60,000 bases of DNA from Membranipora membranacea (GCA_914767715.1 OU612073.1:11968001-12028000), one strand, 5' to 3'; positions 12,498-25,522 are shown, counted from the first letter of the stretch. Translations and numbers: made by a program. The notes: generated from the letters alone by a model not told the origin.

Positions 12498-15474
12498 TAA
12501 ATATTGCAAAATATATCTCTTCTACGTAGGCCAAGAGTGAAAAGAAACATCTAACATAGATTTTGCCCCGTTGTTGCCGTGTTGTTTCCAACTGGTCAGT
12601 AATATTTCCAGAAGTTTAGGCATTTTTAGGGCTTCTTCACAATGCCGAATCAGTATTTTCAGGTCCCATCTGGTGTCATGCTCTCTTCTAATGGTTTCGG
12701 CAGACATTTTGCAATAAATGGAAAATCTTCAGGTTCTATTTTACTTCAATAACATGAAAAAGCAACAAGTATGAACAATGATGAGTAATTTTCTTGATTG
12801 AATATTTTTCCCTTTTCTTTTGATGGCTGATTCCGGAAGACATTGTTTTCAAATTTATGTTTTGCCAATAGAGATTTTAGAAAAGTCTTATAGATGACCA
12901 CTAGACTAGACTTTTTATGAGTAGCAAGTGTGGCTTTGACAGGCTCTGCATATTATAATATTAATTTTTTATTTTTGAATAGTTCTCATATAAAATGAGA
13001 AGGAAAAAATCAAGTCACAAAAAGTTATAATTACATAATGGATGAGAAATATAATTTGGATGAACTCTTAAAATGTGAAATGGATGGAGGCGATCAAACG
13101 TGAAACTGTAAATTATAAAAAAAAATGATAACATGTCTATGCTTTACACTTGTTACAATATACTATTAGGCCTCTGGTTTGGTCTCAGCTGTTGCAAGTT
13201 ATTAATCCAATATGATGTATGAAGTGACAGCCAACAACAAAAAAACTCAAATACCTATGGGAAATTTTTATTTACGACTTTTTTCTGATGAAGTTACCAA
13301 AAATGACACCACTCTTTAAATACTAATGAGCAAATTAATGCTTAGGTGTTCACTTAAACATCAAAATCATTGTTTATTGTTTTTTTTTATGAATTGAAAC
13401 TTTTTTCTATTGCAATGTGATATAGATGCTAAAGAAGATGTACAAAGAAAAAGAAAATAATCCTTTTTGCTGTTTAGTAAGAAACAGAGAGGATGCAATG
13501 TGCCCTAAATCCTCATACTGAGAAGGTGATACATCCTAGGAAACTAGAATGCATCCTAGATATGAGGCCATTAAAGACAATCTGATATGTGTGCAGCGAG
13601 CTGCCAAAACTGAAACTGGCACTAATCGACCTCTGGCAGTGACACTTTCATCTCAGCCAATAGGCCGAGAAACATTCTTTTTTTTACAGTCATAAATTCA
13701 ATGACATGATAATTCAAATATATGTATAATATATCCATATGTCAGATTTTCATGAATGAACAGGTGATATGAAACAAAGGGATGTAACCCACTACAAGAA
13801 AGAGTGTAATAGGGGCTCACTGTATGAAGAGTAAATTGTAGTTAAATCAAGTTATTGCAAACTGCCAGTCCAGCCCGGATAGTGATCACTTATTGCATCA
13901 GAATAAGTCATAATACGCAACGCTGTTAGCACACTTGGTGGTGTTGAGGGTGTGAAATTTAAAAGTTATTTGCACTTTCTCATATTCCTTCGCCATCTAG
14001 GATTACAACTGTAAACTCTAAAGAAGTGACCATGCCAATTCAATAACAGGTATGAAATAACAGTACACTGAAGAGATGCACCCTTCAAACATGCCAGTGA
14101 TGGAGTGTGCATGAGCAGCTGTTCCCCTGACTGAAATGGGAGTGATTATCATTGAATGGATAATCTTCGACCCTGTCCGATGTTGAGACCAGGGTTGAGT
14201 TGGAATTTGACTGTTCCCCCCCTGCTCCTTGCTCAAGCTTTTGTAAGCGCTGTTCATGAATAGTTATCCCCAACAACTCTTGATCAAATAGGAGTGGGGA
14301 ATATCTGGAAGGAAATCCACCTTGGCTGAAAAACACCTCCGGCAGCCTGAGCCAGCAACTGAGGCAAAGAATGGGGAGGGCTGTAAATGGGGACTGCCCA
14401 TGGCCTGTGGATATTTACATATGCACCCGCACTGAATTAAGTTCCCCATTGCTTTACATACAAGGCCATCATCCCATGTCACATATTTTCAAATCACTTC
14501 TCAGTTGATTCAATATGGTAAAAATGAAATTCTTATTCCTTCAAATACCTAGTGAAATTTGCGCTATGCACTTGAAGTGTTTTGAATATTCTAAAAATAG
14601 AGTGCCCACAAAAATAGGTGTAGTCTAATGATATAGGATGTGTGCTTTTGAAGAGGCCCCTAGACAATATTTCAATTTAGTTTCAGAATTTTAGATCACC
14701 AAACATTTGAGAATGTTCTTCATGCAATTTGATTTAGTTTATTAAAAATTTCATTTCAGTTATATCATCTAATATCTATTGGTCCCTCTAACAATACAGC
14801 TCCACCGATATCAAATATATTGGTGTACGATTCAATACAAATATGGATACCTTCAATAATGAAGGCTGATAGTCATCAGCTGTTTCTTTGTTTAAAACTG
14901 CAAAACTTCTGACTTGACTTACATACAGAACTCAACGCATCAGTTTTCATACTCACAAACTATCCAATAAGCCAGCCCCTTCACATCTTGTCAAACTAGT
15001 TGTATCCCAATGTGCACCTCAATGGATAATCCAAGTCAATTGAGAAAGAGTATACACTCCAAACTGATACCAGGAAAAATATTGTTTATTCGATCATGCG
15101 TGGTCATATGTGTCCCCCTGACATATTGCCAGCTTAATTTCATCAACTCTAATGTTTTCTTGATGTGACAAAAACATAAATGCTGGTGGTGAAACTTATA
15201 GGCTTCCCTATGCTGTTTATGCTTAAATTATAAAATCAAACTTGTAATAGTGATAGTGAACATGGCTCGTTTTTATGGTTTCTATGGCAAACGTAACTAT
15301 GCGACAGTGGTTACATGGAGTCAGCCAACAACACATGTTGATGTATTCATCGTGTGTTTCATCAGGTAAGTGGACAACAGGTTAGACATTAAAATGATAT
15401 AGTATCACATTCATTATTTATTTGAAATATTATATTGAATGTAACAGAGAGACTGCAGTGATGTGATGGGCAGG
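12498..15474. other. Palindrome spacer, ~3 kb
   Basis: This is the segment between the inverted arms. Beyond the shared motif gttgcaaagctgcagt (12,483-12,498 and its inverse at ~15,475) I could not align the two sides. It is AT-rich, with one GC-richer island at ~14,080-14,480 that holds a possible minus-strand exon. I see no other gene. Confidence 0.6.
14085..14336 (-). CDS. Possible coding exon or gene fragment, unknown
   Basis: An open minus-strand frame extends upstream past 14,336 and ends at 14,085. A splice-acceptor-like tttttcag lies near 14,322-14,329. The translation is hydrophilic with protein-like composition (for example GITIHEQRLQKLEQ, then a Ser/Asn/Asp-rich tail). The local base composition is richer in GC than its surroundings. 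No domain is recognised and no partner exon was found nearby, so it could be a stranded fragment of a moved gene or chance. Confidence 0.25.
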   Translation of the reverse strand: MFFSQGGFPSRYSPLLFDQELLGITIHEQRLQKLEQGAGGEQSNSNSTLVSTSDRVEDYPFNDNHSHFSQGNSCSCTLHHWHV

Positions 15475-17059
15475 GGCACTGCAGCTTTGCAACCCAAGAG
15501 TTTGGGTTACATCAAAGATTCCAGTATAATTACAATTATAATTATCTTACACCATATTCAGTCTATTTGGGGTAGGAGTCGTGCTCACTCACTGAACTAA
15601 AGGTGTTTTGTTGGCGGTTTGGAACAGACCAATTCCCCTAACTAAAGTGAGATAAATATAATGTGCAGCAGCGGTGGCGGATCATAAATACCATTTGATT
15701 TAGCAATTTACTCATACAATAGAGAGACGGCGGTTTTGGTTAGACTAAAGCTGCTATTTTAACAAGCACTGGGGTTAATATGTGGGGGAAAATTGGCGGT
15801 TTTGGTCAATTGTAGGTTTGGCCCATAAAAAGTGAGAGTTTCAAAGATTAGCCAATCACAAACTTAATGAAACTGTATTTAGATTTTGTCTTTTGCAGAC
15901 TTAAATTGCAGTTTTTGGTAAGGTTTTTCTTGCCTCCGAACAATTTTCCATATTTTTATTCTTTAACATCTACCAAACAATGTTTTTCTCTCCAGTAGTA
16001 TAATAAATGTGGGTATGATTCTCTTCAATGTTGTCGTCGACTACGGAATTCATCTATGCGCTATCTGCATACAAACTACAATTCTTTTCAGAGGCTTATT
16101 AACCTTATTTTCAAACTTTTCTCGAACATACTGGATACTTCATACACGCGTTCTTAACTGGCATAACAACATCTGCAGCACGTTATAAATTACCATGGTC
16201 TAGTAATCACAGCGCTGTAGGTTAGGTTAAGATGAGTCACCACCATAATGAACCATCAGGATATGAAATGCTATACTGTTGGACCGGAGACAAGGAGGCT
16301 CGCACCAAAGGAGGTGCAAATGGTAGATAACAACCCATATAACATCACAGACCAAGGACATTAAATGAAATCAGCATCAGTTCACTCAACCCAAATACTA
16401 CCTCACACAATATCCCAGGAAGTGTGATTTTAATCTCCAGGTGTAAAAAGGGTGTCATCGACTATGTCTTGGTTATTTCCACAATGGCACGTAATCAATT
16501 TTGAAAACATCGTTGGCCAGCCTTAAATCCCACTCCTTAGCGCGAATCATTGATTGGGCATGGGATGCAATAGGACCAGCCTGAAACATTAATTTTAATC
16601 TGATATCTGACGAAAGATTAAAGCCCTTTTGTCAACATGTGGCCAATCAGAGGCTGAGTTTGCGGCAGAATAAAATCTTTCAAAATTCTGTTTTTACAGG
16701 ATTGAATCATGTGGTGTTGTAGATATTTTTAACGTGTATTGGATTCTAGAATAAAAGAGACCATGGTTGTGATTAAAAAAGACCTGCTTATGGGCCGGCA
16801 AATCTTCAGGTCAGTCTTGCTTCATAATAACTTTTAAAATTTTGCTGTCAATAGCTTATATGGTGTCATAACTTCATTTCAAATCCAAAAAAGGAACAGT
16901 TGCCTTATCATCGCATACTTTAATGTGAAGGGAGAGAAAAAATCTCCAATTATCTGGTATGGAAATATTGTTGTGAAAATGGTATTTGATAAAATAATGA
17001 GTAATAGTGGATGTACATAGAAACACAATCAAATCAAAAGGATGAATCAAACTGTGAAT
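15475..17059. other. Right-arm noncoding sequence (proximal part)
   Basis: This is the inverse counterpart of left-arm ~9,250-12,497 without the non-LTR insertion. Short conserved tracts include the aaaccgcca-type motifs around 15,600-15,800. I see no gene. Confidence 0.6.
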
Positions 17060-17504
17060 CATACTTGCCAAGTCTCCCTATTTAGGTGGGACCCTCCAGA
17101 TTTCCACACCCATTTCTGCCCACCTCCCACTTTTTGAAATTCTCACTATTTCCTCCAGATTTAAGAAAAAACAGCCCTATAGCAATTTTTTACCAACTAA
17201 CCAAGCACTTGCTGATGAGTTACTGGTAAGGTCTTTGCACACAAAATTAAAAGGAACTGCGCTATCCAATAAAGTTAACAAATTTACCTGTATTTCACCT
17301 CAGTATGATGTCTTAGTACTAGTACAAAGAAGAAACATGAAATTATTTGGGATCAAATATGCGTTGGGGCTTCATCCCGGACCCCATTGGGGGCTCACAT
17401 CGCCCCAAAACCCCAGGTGGATCGCTCGAAGCACCGCGATGCGGTGCAGTATCGCTGTAAATTGAAATCTCCCACTTTTGAATTTAGATAACTTGGCAAG
17501 TATG
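17060..17504. mobile_element. Non-autonomous hAT-like element, 445 bp, right arm
   Basis: The terminal inverted repeats are CATACTTGCCAAGT and ACTTGGCAAGTATG. An exact 8-bp target-site duplication, ctgtgaat, lies at 17,052-17,059 and 17,505-17,512. The left arm has an unoccupied homologous site (atttacag, about 9,202-9,209). The interior is GC-richer near 17,360-17,450 and carries no transposase. Eight-base duplications fit the hAT superfamily. Confidence 0.88.
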
Positions 17505-19616
17505 CTGTGAATATGATAACACACAAACTATCACATAATTTGAGGATTATCTATCCAATATTGGAAGCACATATAACTTAGAAGTTGAGAGAAAGTGACA
17601 GTCAGTAATCCAGATCTCACACTTGTACCTCATAAGCTTATGTGGTTCTCATGCGGTTGAATGTCATTTCACTTTGTATAAAAAACTTATTAAGTCACCT
17701 AATAATCCATGATTGATAATCATTATCACATGGTTTTTGGCCAACCTATGGTTTTCACATGCAGTAATCACCAAATGATCAAGATAATAAAGACAGGGGA
17801 AATTTCACAATACTCTGCATTGTAATCTTCTCGTAAGGAATTTACTATAAAAACCTTACTCATTGATGGAAATTTGCTTCTTATAGATGTGGAATGCAAC
17901 TCCAAACCAACCTGAGGAAATATTATTTATAAACTTGAGGACCATATGACTGATACCTGCATTGGCTGTCAGAACCGCTCAAATTCATTGTCATACTATA
18001 AGCGTAGCCCACTGTTTAGTTGTGATCACGACGGTCTCCGAAAATGAATTATTAAGGTTATCAGAGGTTTTTTAGAGAAGTAGTAATCTTTTTTACATTT
18101 ACAATGTGAAATCACGTTCAGTTGCAAGTCTTATGATGGATTTTTATCTCAAACTGTTGTAAATTTAAACTAGATGCGCTAACTACATTTGAATGTAACA
18201 TCCGCAGAGACAGCTGTTGACCATACAAGATGATATGTGCAACATTAATATTGTTGACTTCCCCTAAACAACATCATCAGCGCTGTCCGTTTGTGTAGCT
18301 GACAACTTGCTATTCAACTGGATAGCACTCACTGGAATATTGGTCAATTCAGATGTCAAGCGTGGCACAATGCCGGAGATCTCGACAAGAGATCTCAGAT
18401 CTAGAATTGAAATTAGAAAATCAGCATCATCTAATTTAATGATAGACAATTTGTTAATTGACATGTCAACTATGAAACAAACAATAAATATCTATTTGAA
18501 TTAGTAAATTAATTTCTTAACTATGATTTGACACTGTGGTATCAATGGTGCTGAGAGCTAGAGACCCTGCCGCGATGGTAGGATTTATGTGAGATAGTCG
18601 GACATTATCCAACCGCTTTCCATTTCCTTAAAATCAGAATTATTTTTTGTTGATCGCTAACATTCAAAAGCATCATGTATTTGAGACTCAGCTGTGTGTG
18701 AAGGTAGTTTTGACACTTGAAGAAAATAACTGCTACACAGTCAAATTTTTCTATGGACCCTTAGATGGTAGCTTAAAATGCCTTATTTGTCCATTAGTTG
18801 CTATCACACCCAGGCTATCAGTTTAAGCTTATTATTAGATGTCATCAGAGCTAGTAAGACCAGTCAAGACCAGTGGAGCGCCTCGATAATGGGAACATAG
18901 TATTATCGTCAATGGTTTTAAACTTTGACATAGACCAGTCATCCAACGGTCTTGGCTAAAATCACTCCCTCATCAATTTTTCCTAGATCTTTGCACGTTT
19001 TGAAAATATTAACTGAGCAAGTTGTTCATAGAATAAAAAGATTTTAAATATGCATATGCCTTTTATTTTACAATTTCGAAAGATGAAACGCATTCAGTCT
19101 TTTCTTGCTGTATACTGCTTTGATAGGCAGAAGGAATGATTTTGCTTCTGCTTTTGCCTCTTGTGGAATCTATGGTCTTTCAATCGCTATAGGAACTCCG
19201 AGCTTTATTGAGCAGCGCAGCTGCTTTATACTCATTATAAAAAATTGCCAGATGCTCTTTCAGATAAGCATACAAATAAGGCAAAGTGGTTTGAAATTAT
19301 AAAAATTAAGTAAGTAAGGTTTTAATTAATTATTTGGTTTTTTTTTGATGATCTCTTCGATCTGCTAAAATAATATTAACAAAACTCAAACAATGTACTA
19401 CAACAAAACTAATATTCAAAAACAGCAACAACAACAAAATCATTAACACAAAATAAAAACCAACAAAAAAGAAAATTTGAAGCCCAATTTAAAGCAATGA
19501 GCTTGAGTATACAAAAATGTTGAACTAATATTGTACTTATGTTGAATGTGTGTCTATCTGCATATGGGGGAATGAAACAATGAAATTGGTCACCCTTACC
19601 GGGTACATTTTTTCAA

Positions 19617-21189
19617 CTACATAAGATGTCCTTGATTTAATATGAAATGGTTTCTGTAAAACATTAATTGTGAATGTTGAAAACCTGAATGTCTATAAAA
19701 TGTGTTTGCTGCGCCATCATAGTTTGACAAGTGATACTGTGATATAGCAGGTATGCAGCTCACAGGCGATTGTGCACTTTGTGGAGAAGGGCTGTTCTTA
19801 GCTGATCGTCGGTAACGAGCGCGCCGGTTCTGGAACCAGATTCTCAGCCTTGCTTCATCTATTGATGTTTTGTCTGACAAGGTTTCATATTCTTCAGAAC
19901 TTGGATAGGCATTGACTGCAAAAGTCTCCTCAAGAACATTTAGTTGGCAGGGTTCAAAGACAGTTCTTTGCTTCCGGTATTTTCGGTTTTCTTTTAATTT
20001 ATAGTCATCTATGATGCCATTGGATTCTGTAAATTATATACAAAAAATATCAGGAAAATGAAAGGCGAGTAACATGCTTGTAAAATCTTTATAAGCAAGT
20101 CTTAAAAGAAAGAAAACAATCCAAAAGGGGTAATACAAAGTTACCTTGATTGAGATTGTCCCAATGCATTCTCACATATTCATTTCTTAATAAAAGAGAT
20201 TTACTCGCGAGTTTACAAATCTACCATGACCGTGCAACAAAAACTTTTACTATGTTACTTATCTAATGAAAAGTTGAAAAAATAGTCGTCAACAAAATTT
20301 GCTTCAATGCGAAAAGAAGCCAACAATATCAACAAGCTGATTTTGTGTCTCATTTAATCACCAACGCCGTATCTCCTGAAAACACCATTCTCAATGTGCA
20401 AAAGATTCTGATAATTACCTTTGCATGAGTACAGATTATGTTTACTGTCAGCATTGCAACAGTTTAGGTTATTGTTGGTTCCAGATATCTCTGGTGTGAC
20501 TGATGTTATAATCGGTAAGTACGCGTCATCACATTTTCTCAGGAATAGATTAGGTGTGCAATATGATGAAATGTGCGAGCGATGTACTTTGGTCAACCGT
20601 GGAGAACCTTCAGCCTGCAAAATATGTTATTAGACTTAGCACTTAGCACCTCGCGAAAAGCACATAGAACTTAGACTTAGTACTTGTACCTAGACTTAGA
20701 ACTTATTCACTGTAATAACTCGCCAAATTTATTTTACAATTTTAAGGAAATTTTGCAGATTATATCAAAATTAATATGCAATCGCAAGAAAATAATACCA
20801 TGGTATGCTTAGACTTGATTATTGACTTTCCAAGAAAATTTTCCCCAAACAAAATCTTTTTGGATCAAATGCCAAACAATTGTATTGTATTTTATTTGAG
20901 AACAGGGCTAAAATAACACATTTTAAGTCCTACCATCTAAAAATACAAATTCATGTTATCACTAAACATGCCATCTTTATGGGTGCTTTGTATCCTGTAT
21001 CCTGTTTTGGCCTCCTATTCAAATATAATGGTAGCCTTTTAATCATCATGTTTCTATCGAATGAGTAAAGCTGAGGAATAATCTAGTGAGGTGCAAATAT
21101 GTTACCTTGTTATACGATGCGCTGTCCGAACGAGCCAAGTCAGCGATGCTATGAAAGTTAGCTTTATTACACCTTTCAGCTCCCACCAT
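19617..21189 (-). CDS. Homeodomain protein, copy 2 (three exons, 229 aa)
   Basis: This is the inverted paralogue of the gene at 3,690-5,237. Exons in transcription order are 21,189-21,106, 20,614-20,419 and 20,026-19,617, with the same intron positions and phases. The first exon encodes the same 28 residues as copy 1; exon 2 is one codon longer and the tail gains a codon. The homeodomain is intact with W48, Q50, N51 and R53, but differs from copy 1 at its N-terminal arm (NRKYRKQ versus TRQYRKQ) and helix 1 (EETF versus EDIF). Both copies keep open frames, so both look functional. The gene converges on copy 1 across ~14.4 kb. Binding targets are unknown. Confidence 0.88.
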
Positions 21190-21239
21190 CTACAATAATA
21201 ACAATTCATGTAATCATTAACACGCCATCTTTTTATTTT

Positions 21240-21640
21240 GAAACTTGATACAATATTCGCATAATTCCCCTCTGTTCAAAACAGTTGATGAAGGATGGAG
21301 GGGTGGCAACACCAATCAAACATTCTCAGTGGTCCAATGCAGTTCTGAAGAAATGTTGTCCCTGTATAGGACATTAGACAGCTTGCGTGCAAATAAAGCT
21401 GCCAAGATCATAACCTGTTTGCTCGTCCAGAAATCGATAAGTATCAGTAAAAACCATTTCAAGGTATGAGTTAAAATTCGCACCCTTATGTTTTTTTCCA
21501 CAGGAAAGCTAATACATTACAGAGTTACACCATAAAACAATAACCAGTAACTTACTTTATTTATTAGAGCGCTATGTTTAGAGATGGTTCAACAAAAATG
21601 ATTTGACAATCGGTTCAAATGAAGTAAATTATACAATATA
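21240..21640. promoter_or_regulatory. Conserved noncoding block upstream of homeobox copy 2
   Basis: This block is kept in inverse form upstream of copy 1 (3,230-3,640). An open frame at 21,245-21,469 is not kept in the other copy, so the retention is not protein coding. Its position 5' of the homeobox start suggests promoter or enhancer sequence; that is inference. Confidence 0.4.
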
Positions 21641-21649
21641 TTATGTCGT

Positions 21650-23757
21650 CTCTCATGAAGACTGAGAAAATTTATACAGAAGTCTCATTGAGATTTGAGC
21701 TTATAAAGATATGGTAATGCATCTCAATCCTATTTTGATTGGATGTGTCAGTTTAATCACGACCAATAGCAGGAAATAAGTCAATAGTCTGGGTCAATTC
21801 AATGCTAAGAATGTAAAAGCTAAATAAATTTCTTGTAATGAAATTAAAGTGTGTGGGTTTTTCTTTATTATGGTTTCAAAACAAAAGAAAACTTAGGTAA
21901 TCAATGTTTATGGTAGGAACGTCTCAATGATAATGATGGCGTACTAGCACATGTTTGATAAACTAGTGCTACAATCGGAATCAATACTTATTTATTTTCC
22001 TACAAATTATTGTAAATTATAATGTCTATATAAATATTACAGCGAGAGCAACGAAAAAATCTCCTTGGACTGGCCCAGAATCATTGCTAAGTCATACAGC
22101 GATATGGGCACAGGGCATCTGCTGTAATACGAAAATAAATCCGGAATTTGAGTCTGCAATATTATTAGCTCCGACCCATTCATCAGGCCCTATGACACTA
22201 CGAATGGTTTATTTCCCCTATAAATTGTACAGACAACTCAAAACTTGGCTGATTGTACAACATGTACTGTATTGATCTACGTTTTTTATGCAAACAAGCA
22301 TCACAAAATAAAGTACAGTTGTGAAATACCCTTAACCAGTGGTTCCTACATATTGTAGCAGCGGGTGGATTGTGTATACCCACAAATGAGTGTAGCAAAA
22401 GTGGAGAACTGAGGCTACCATACACGTGCCCCAACCATCGACCCAACCACTAACCAACCACCCAACATGTAATCAGACAGTCAAACTTTGCCTGCCATTG
22501 TACTCCATTGTTCACCAAACAAAAGGCCTGTTGTTATACAAGTCTCATAGGTGTCTTGGGACATATTTGAAGACAGACTCCCAGACATCATCCCCCCAGG
22601 GCCTATCCAACAGGGTCCTTTAGAACTGGGTTTTATTTTCTAATGAACACATAAGAGATTGTTGAAAAAATGGTCTTTTCACCAACTTTTTCATCGGTCA
22701 GCGGTATGAATAGTTTCTTTTAATTGTGTGTATCATGCATTACAACTTCCAATGACTGAAGGGAATTTGAAAAAAAAAGCTATTATACTGAAATCAATCT
22801 GCATAAAACCAAACATCTGACTAACTTGGACTTTACTTAAGTGAATTAGACTGAGAGCCCTACAATTATTTGTTTTCCATGTCACACTTTGAGACAATTT
22901 GTGACAATAGGTAACAATAGGTTTTTATTATATATGACTCATGTGGACTGGGAAAGTTATAACCAAAGTCTCATTGACATTTGAACTTATAAAGGTATGG
23001 TAATGCATCTCAATCCTATTTTGATTGGATGTGTCAGTTTAATCACGGCCAATAGCAGGAAATAAGTTAATAGTCTGGGTCAATTCAATGCCATGCTAAG
23101 AATGTAAAAGCTAAATTTCTTGTAATAAAATTAAAGTGCGTGGGTTTATCTGTATTCTTGTTTCAAAACAAAAGAAAACTTGGGTAATCAATGTTTATAG
23201 CGGGAATTTCTCAATGATGATGATGATGGATGATGGAGCAATTGCAAAGGTTTAATAAACTATTGCATCAGTTGGATTCATAGATATATATTATTCTATA
23301 CATTACACATTATATTAAATTATATTATATATATTTCTGGGACAGCAACAAAAAAATCTTCTGGTTTCTAGCCCAGTGCCCAGAAATAAATCTCAAGTTT
23401 GTGTCTACAATATTTTTAACTCAATTCATCAGCCCTACAACCGAACTAATGTTATATCTTCCCTATCACATGTAAAGACAATTTCTAACAACTTGGTTGT
23501 TTGACAACAAACAGGTACCGTATTATTAATTGGTACTGTTTATGCAAACAAACACAAAAGAGATTGAAACTGAAAACACAACAAAACAATTGGTGACAAG
23601 AAGGTTTTTGTACCTATTTTTTCATCCTTCAGCAGTGTGAATATTTTCTTTCAAAATGAAATTAATTAAGTGCGTATCATGTATGACAACTTCAAATGAG
23701 TAACTTGGACTTTGCCTATGTGAATTAGACTGAGAGCCCTACAATTATATGTTTAAA
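21650..23757. repeat. Tandem duplication at the outer end of the right arm
   Basis: Unit A (~21,650-22,880) and unit B (~22,930-23,757) both run from a gagactttgg/gagacttctg-type block through ttggatgtgtcagtttaatc to gaattagactgagagccc. The left arm shows one copy (1-800, inverse). Unit A carries extra sequence at ~22,260-22,700. Short tgacaatagg repeats (22,902-22,923; 23,790-23,815) follow each unit end. No gene is recognised. Confidence 0.85.
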
Positions 23758-23959
23758 TGTCACACCATGAGATAATTTGTCTGTAAAGTGACAATAGGTG
23801 ACAATAGGTGACAAAAGGCTTAGATTATATAAAGAGATATTTTGAGGAAATCTCTGTAGATGGTATAATGGTATAATATAAGGGGAAGCCACTGAACTAA
23901 GGTGAGGCACTTGAGACTCTGCTGTTTGTTAGGTGTAAATAAAAGGACAATTGAGATAG

Positions 23960-24545
23960 CGAATTTATTCGGTACGACCTGGCATAGAGTACTTGAGCAT
24001 TGTGTGGGATGGAGCTCTGACCAACACCCAGATAAACTCCATAGAAGCCATCCAAAGAAGAGCAGCCCGGCTGGTGCGCAATGTCAAAAGAACTGATCAC
24101 ATCACCAGCACTACAAAAGTTCTAGAGGACCTTGAGTGGGACAAACTGAAAGACTGAAAGGAGTGAAGAAGGCTCAGCATTTCCGGTGCCATGCACTACA
24201 ACAAGGTTGCTATCAACATCACTGGCTACCTCTCTCCACACCCTACAAATGCCGGACAGTCAAGGACACATCAACTGCAGTATTTCATCCCTCACTGCAA
24301 TACCAGACTGCATCAAAACAGTTTTTTCATGAGCACTGCTAGACTTTTGAATGGCCTTCCAAAAGGCAGCAGCCTCCTTCAGGGCCCCCAGAGGCAGGCT
24401 AAGGCTATGGTTTTCAATCTACCAACTCTACGTTGCAGAACCGGAACGAAGACGGACAGACGAGATGCCATATTGCCTCAACTTTCTAACAGAAGTTGAC
24501 GATCAACCTACAAGTACCAAGTACTAAGTAAGGACATCAATCTAT
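23960..24545 (+). pseudogene. Degenerate non-LTR retrotransposon fragment (ORF2 C-terminus)
   Basis: Frames broken by shifts and stops encode pieces typical of the C-terminal end of a non-LTR ORF2 product: a segment reading IEAIQRRAARLVRNV (~24,040), an LEDLEW block (~24,125) and an NSFFMSTARLLNGLP block (~24,325). The order matches CR1/Jockey/RTE-type elements. The RT core is absent. It lies just outside the right palindrome arm. Confidence 0.7.
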
Positions 24546-25522
24546 TCTTTGGGCAATTTGGATACTCATCATAACTAGGGTTGGGGGAGGGGGGGGGGGC
24601 TATGCAGTGCATCAAAGATAATCAATAAAATTAAAAAAATAATGAATATGAAAACTATGACTACTACTAACATAAGTAGTATTTTTTTGATTCAATTGAA
24701 TACTTAGAATGATATAATGCAGCCCTCAAACATCCACCAACAAAGTATAACTACTTTGAGGTGAATTCCTCTTCTTTCTTTTGTGTAGCCATATAAACCT
24801 GTTGGTCAAAATGTCACAACATAACAAATTAATAAGGAAATTCCCCTGTATCATCAGCATGTAAGTTCACGATTCATTGCTTCACTAAGGATGGGGGAGA
24901 AAGGGAGTGGGTAAGATAAAATTTATCGCGCTTCATGATGGTGTCATTACTAAAAGAGGCTGAACAGTAGTTTAAGGAATTGGAAGCACATAAATACAAT
25001 ATGTATAGGTGGATATGTTGTGGTTTCTTCTGGAATATATCATAATTTCTCCTGGCAGTCAACAAATCCGGAGACTTTCGTCTAGAAACAAAAATAAAAA
25101 TGATTATTCAAAAATGCTTATTGAATAATCTATGAAATTTGGATGTGGGAACTAGTAGGGCAGATTAAGGTGTAAAATACAGAGACTACATGTAATAAGA
25201 TTATCACTTACAAAAGCACACAATATACAATGATGCAAAATGGAGAAAAAAAAGGATAAAGATGCCAGGAAAAGTGAGTTTGACACAAGACATATGAGAG
25301 TTGACGCAGGTGTGCAAACGTGATTAGACAAATGTAGGTGGTGAGAGCTAGAGCAATCAATACAGAAACTTCCCCGTATGGAATGTGAGCCCTCAAATCC
25401 TGGGTCATCAAACCCCTGACAATGCATAGCGACACATTTAGCGGTTGCGCCATCTAACCTTAAAATAAATGAGCAGTTTGATGACTTTATTGTCACCACT
25501 GTAAATGTTATTGTATCATAAT

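Larger units (their letters stand above)
1..23757. repeat. Large interrupted inverted repeat (palindrome) carrying two homeobox genes
   Basis: The left arm (1 to ~12,497) is a diverged reverse complement of the right arm (~15,475 to ~23,757). Matching blocks seen by eye: 1-110 with 23,640-23,757; 3,230-3,640 with 21,240-21,640; 3,690-5,237 with 19,617-21,189; 6,840-7,400 with 18,250-18,830; 9,000-9,250 with 17,520-17,700; 10,020-10,130 with 16,200-16,340; 10,480-10,720 with 15,600-15,860; 12,375-12,497 with 15,475-15,590. The arms differ by many substitutions and by whole insertions, so this is an old duplication rather than an assembly echo. The left arm starts at the window edge and may continue beyond it. 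Confidence 0.9.

Noticed and set aside
21245-21469. 74-codon frame upstream of homeobox copy 2
   Set aside because: The inverse copy near 3,420-3,640 breaks the frame, so the similarity is not protein driven.
25152-25499. 115-codon minus-strand open frame
   Set aside because: Composition is Leu/Ser/Cys/His-rich without a domain, it lies next to a foldback element, and no splice partner was found.
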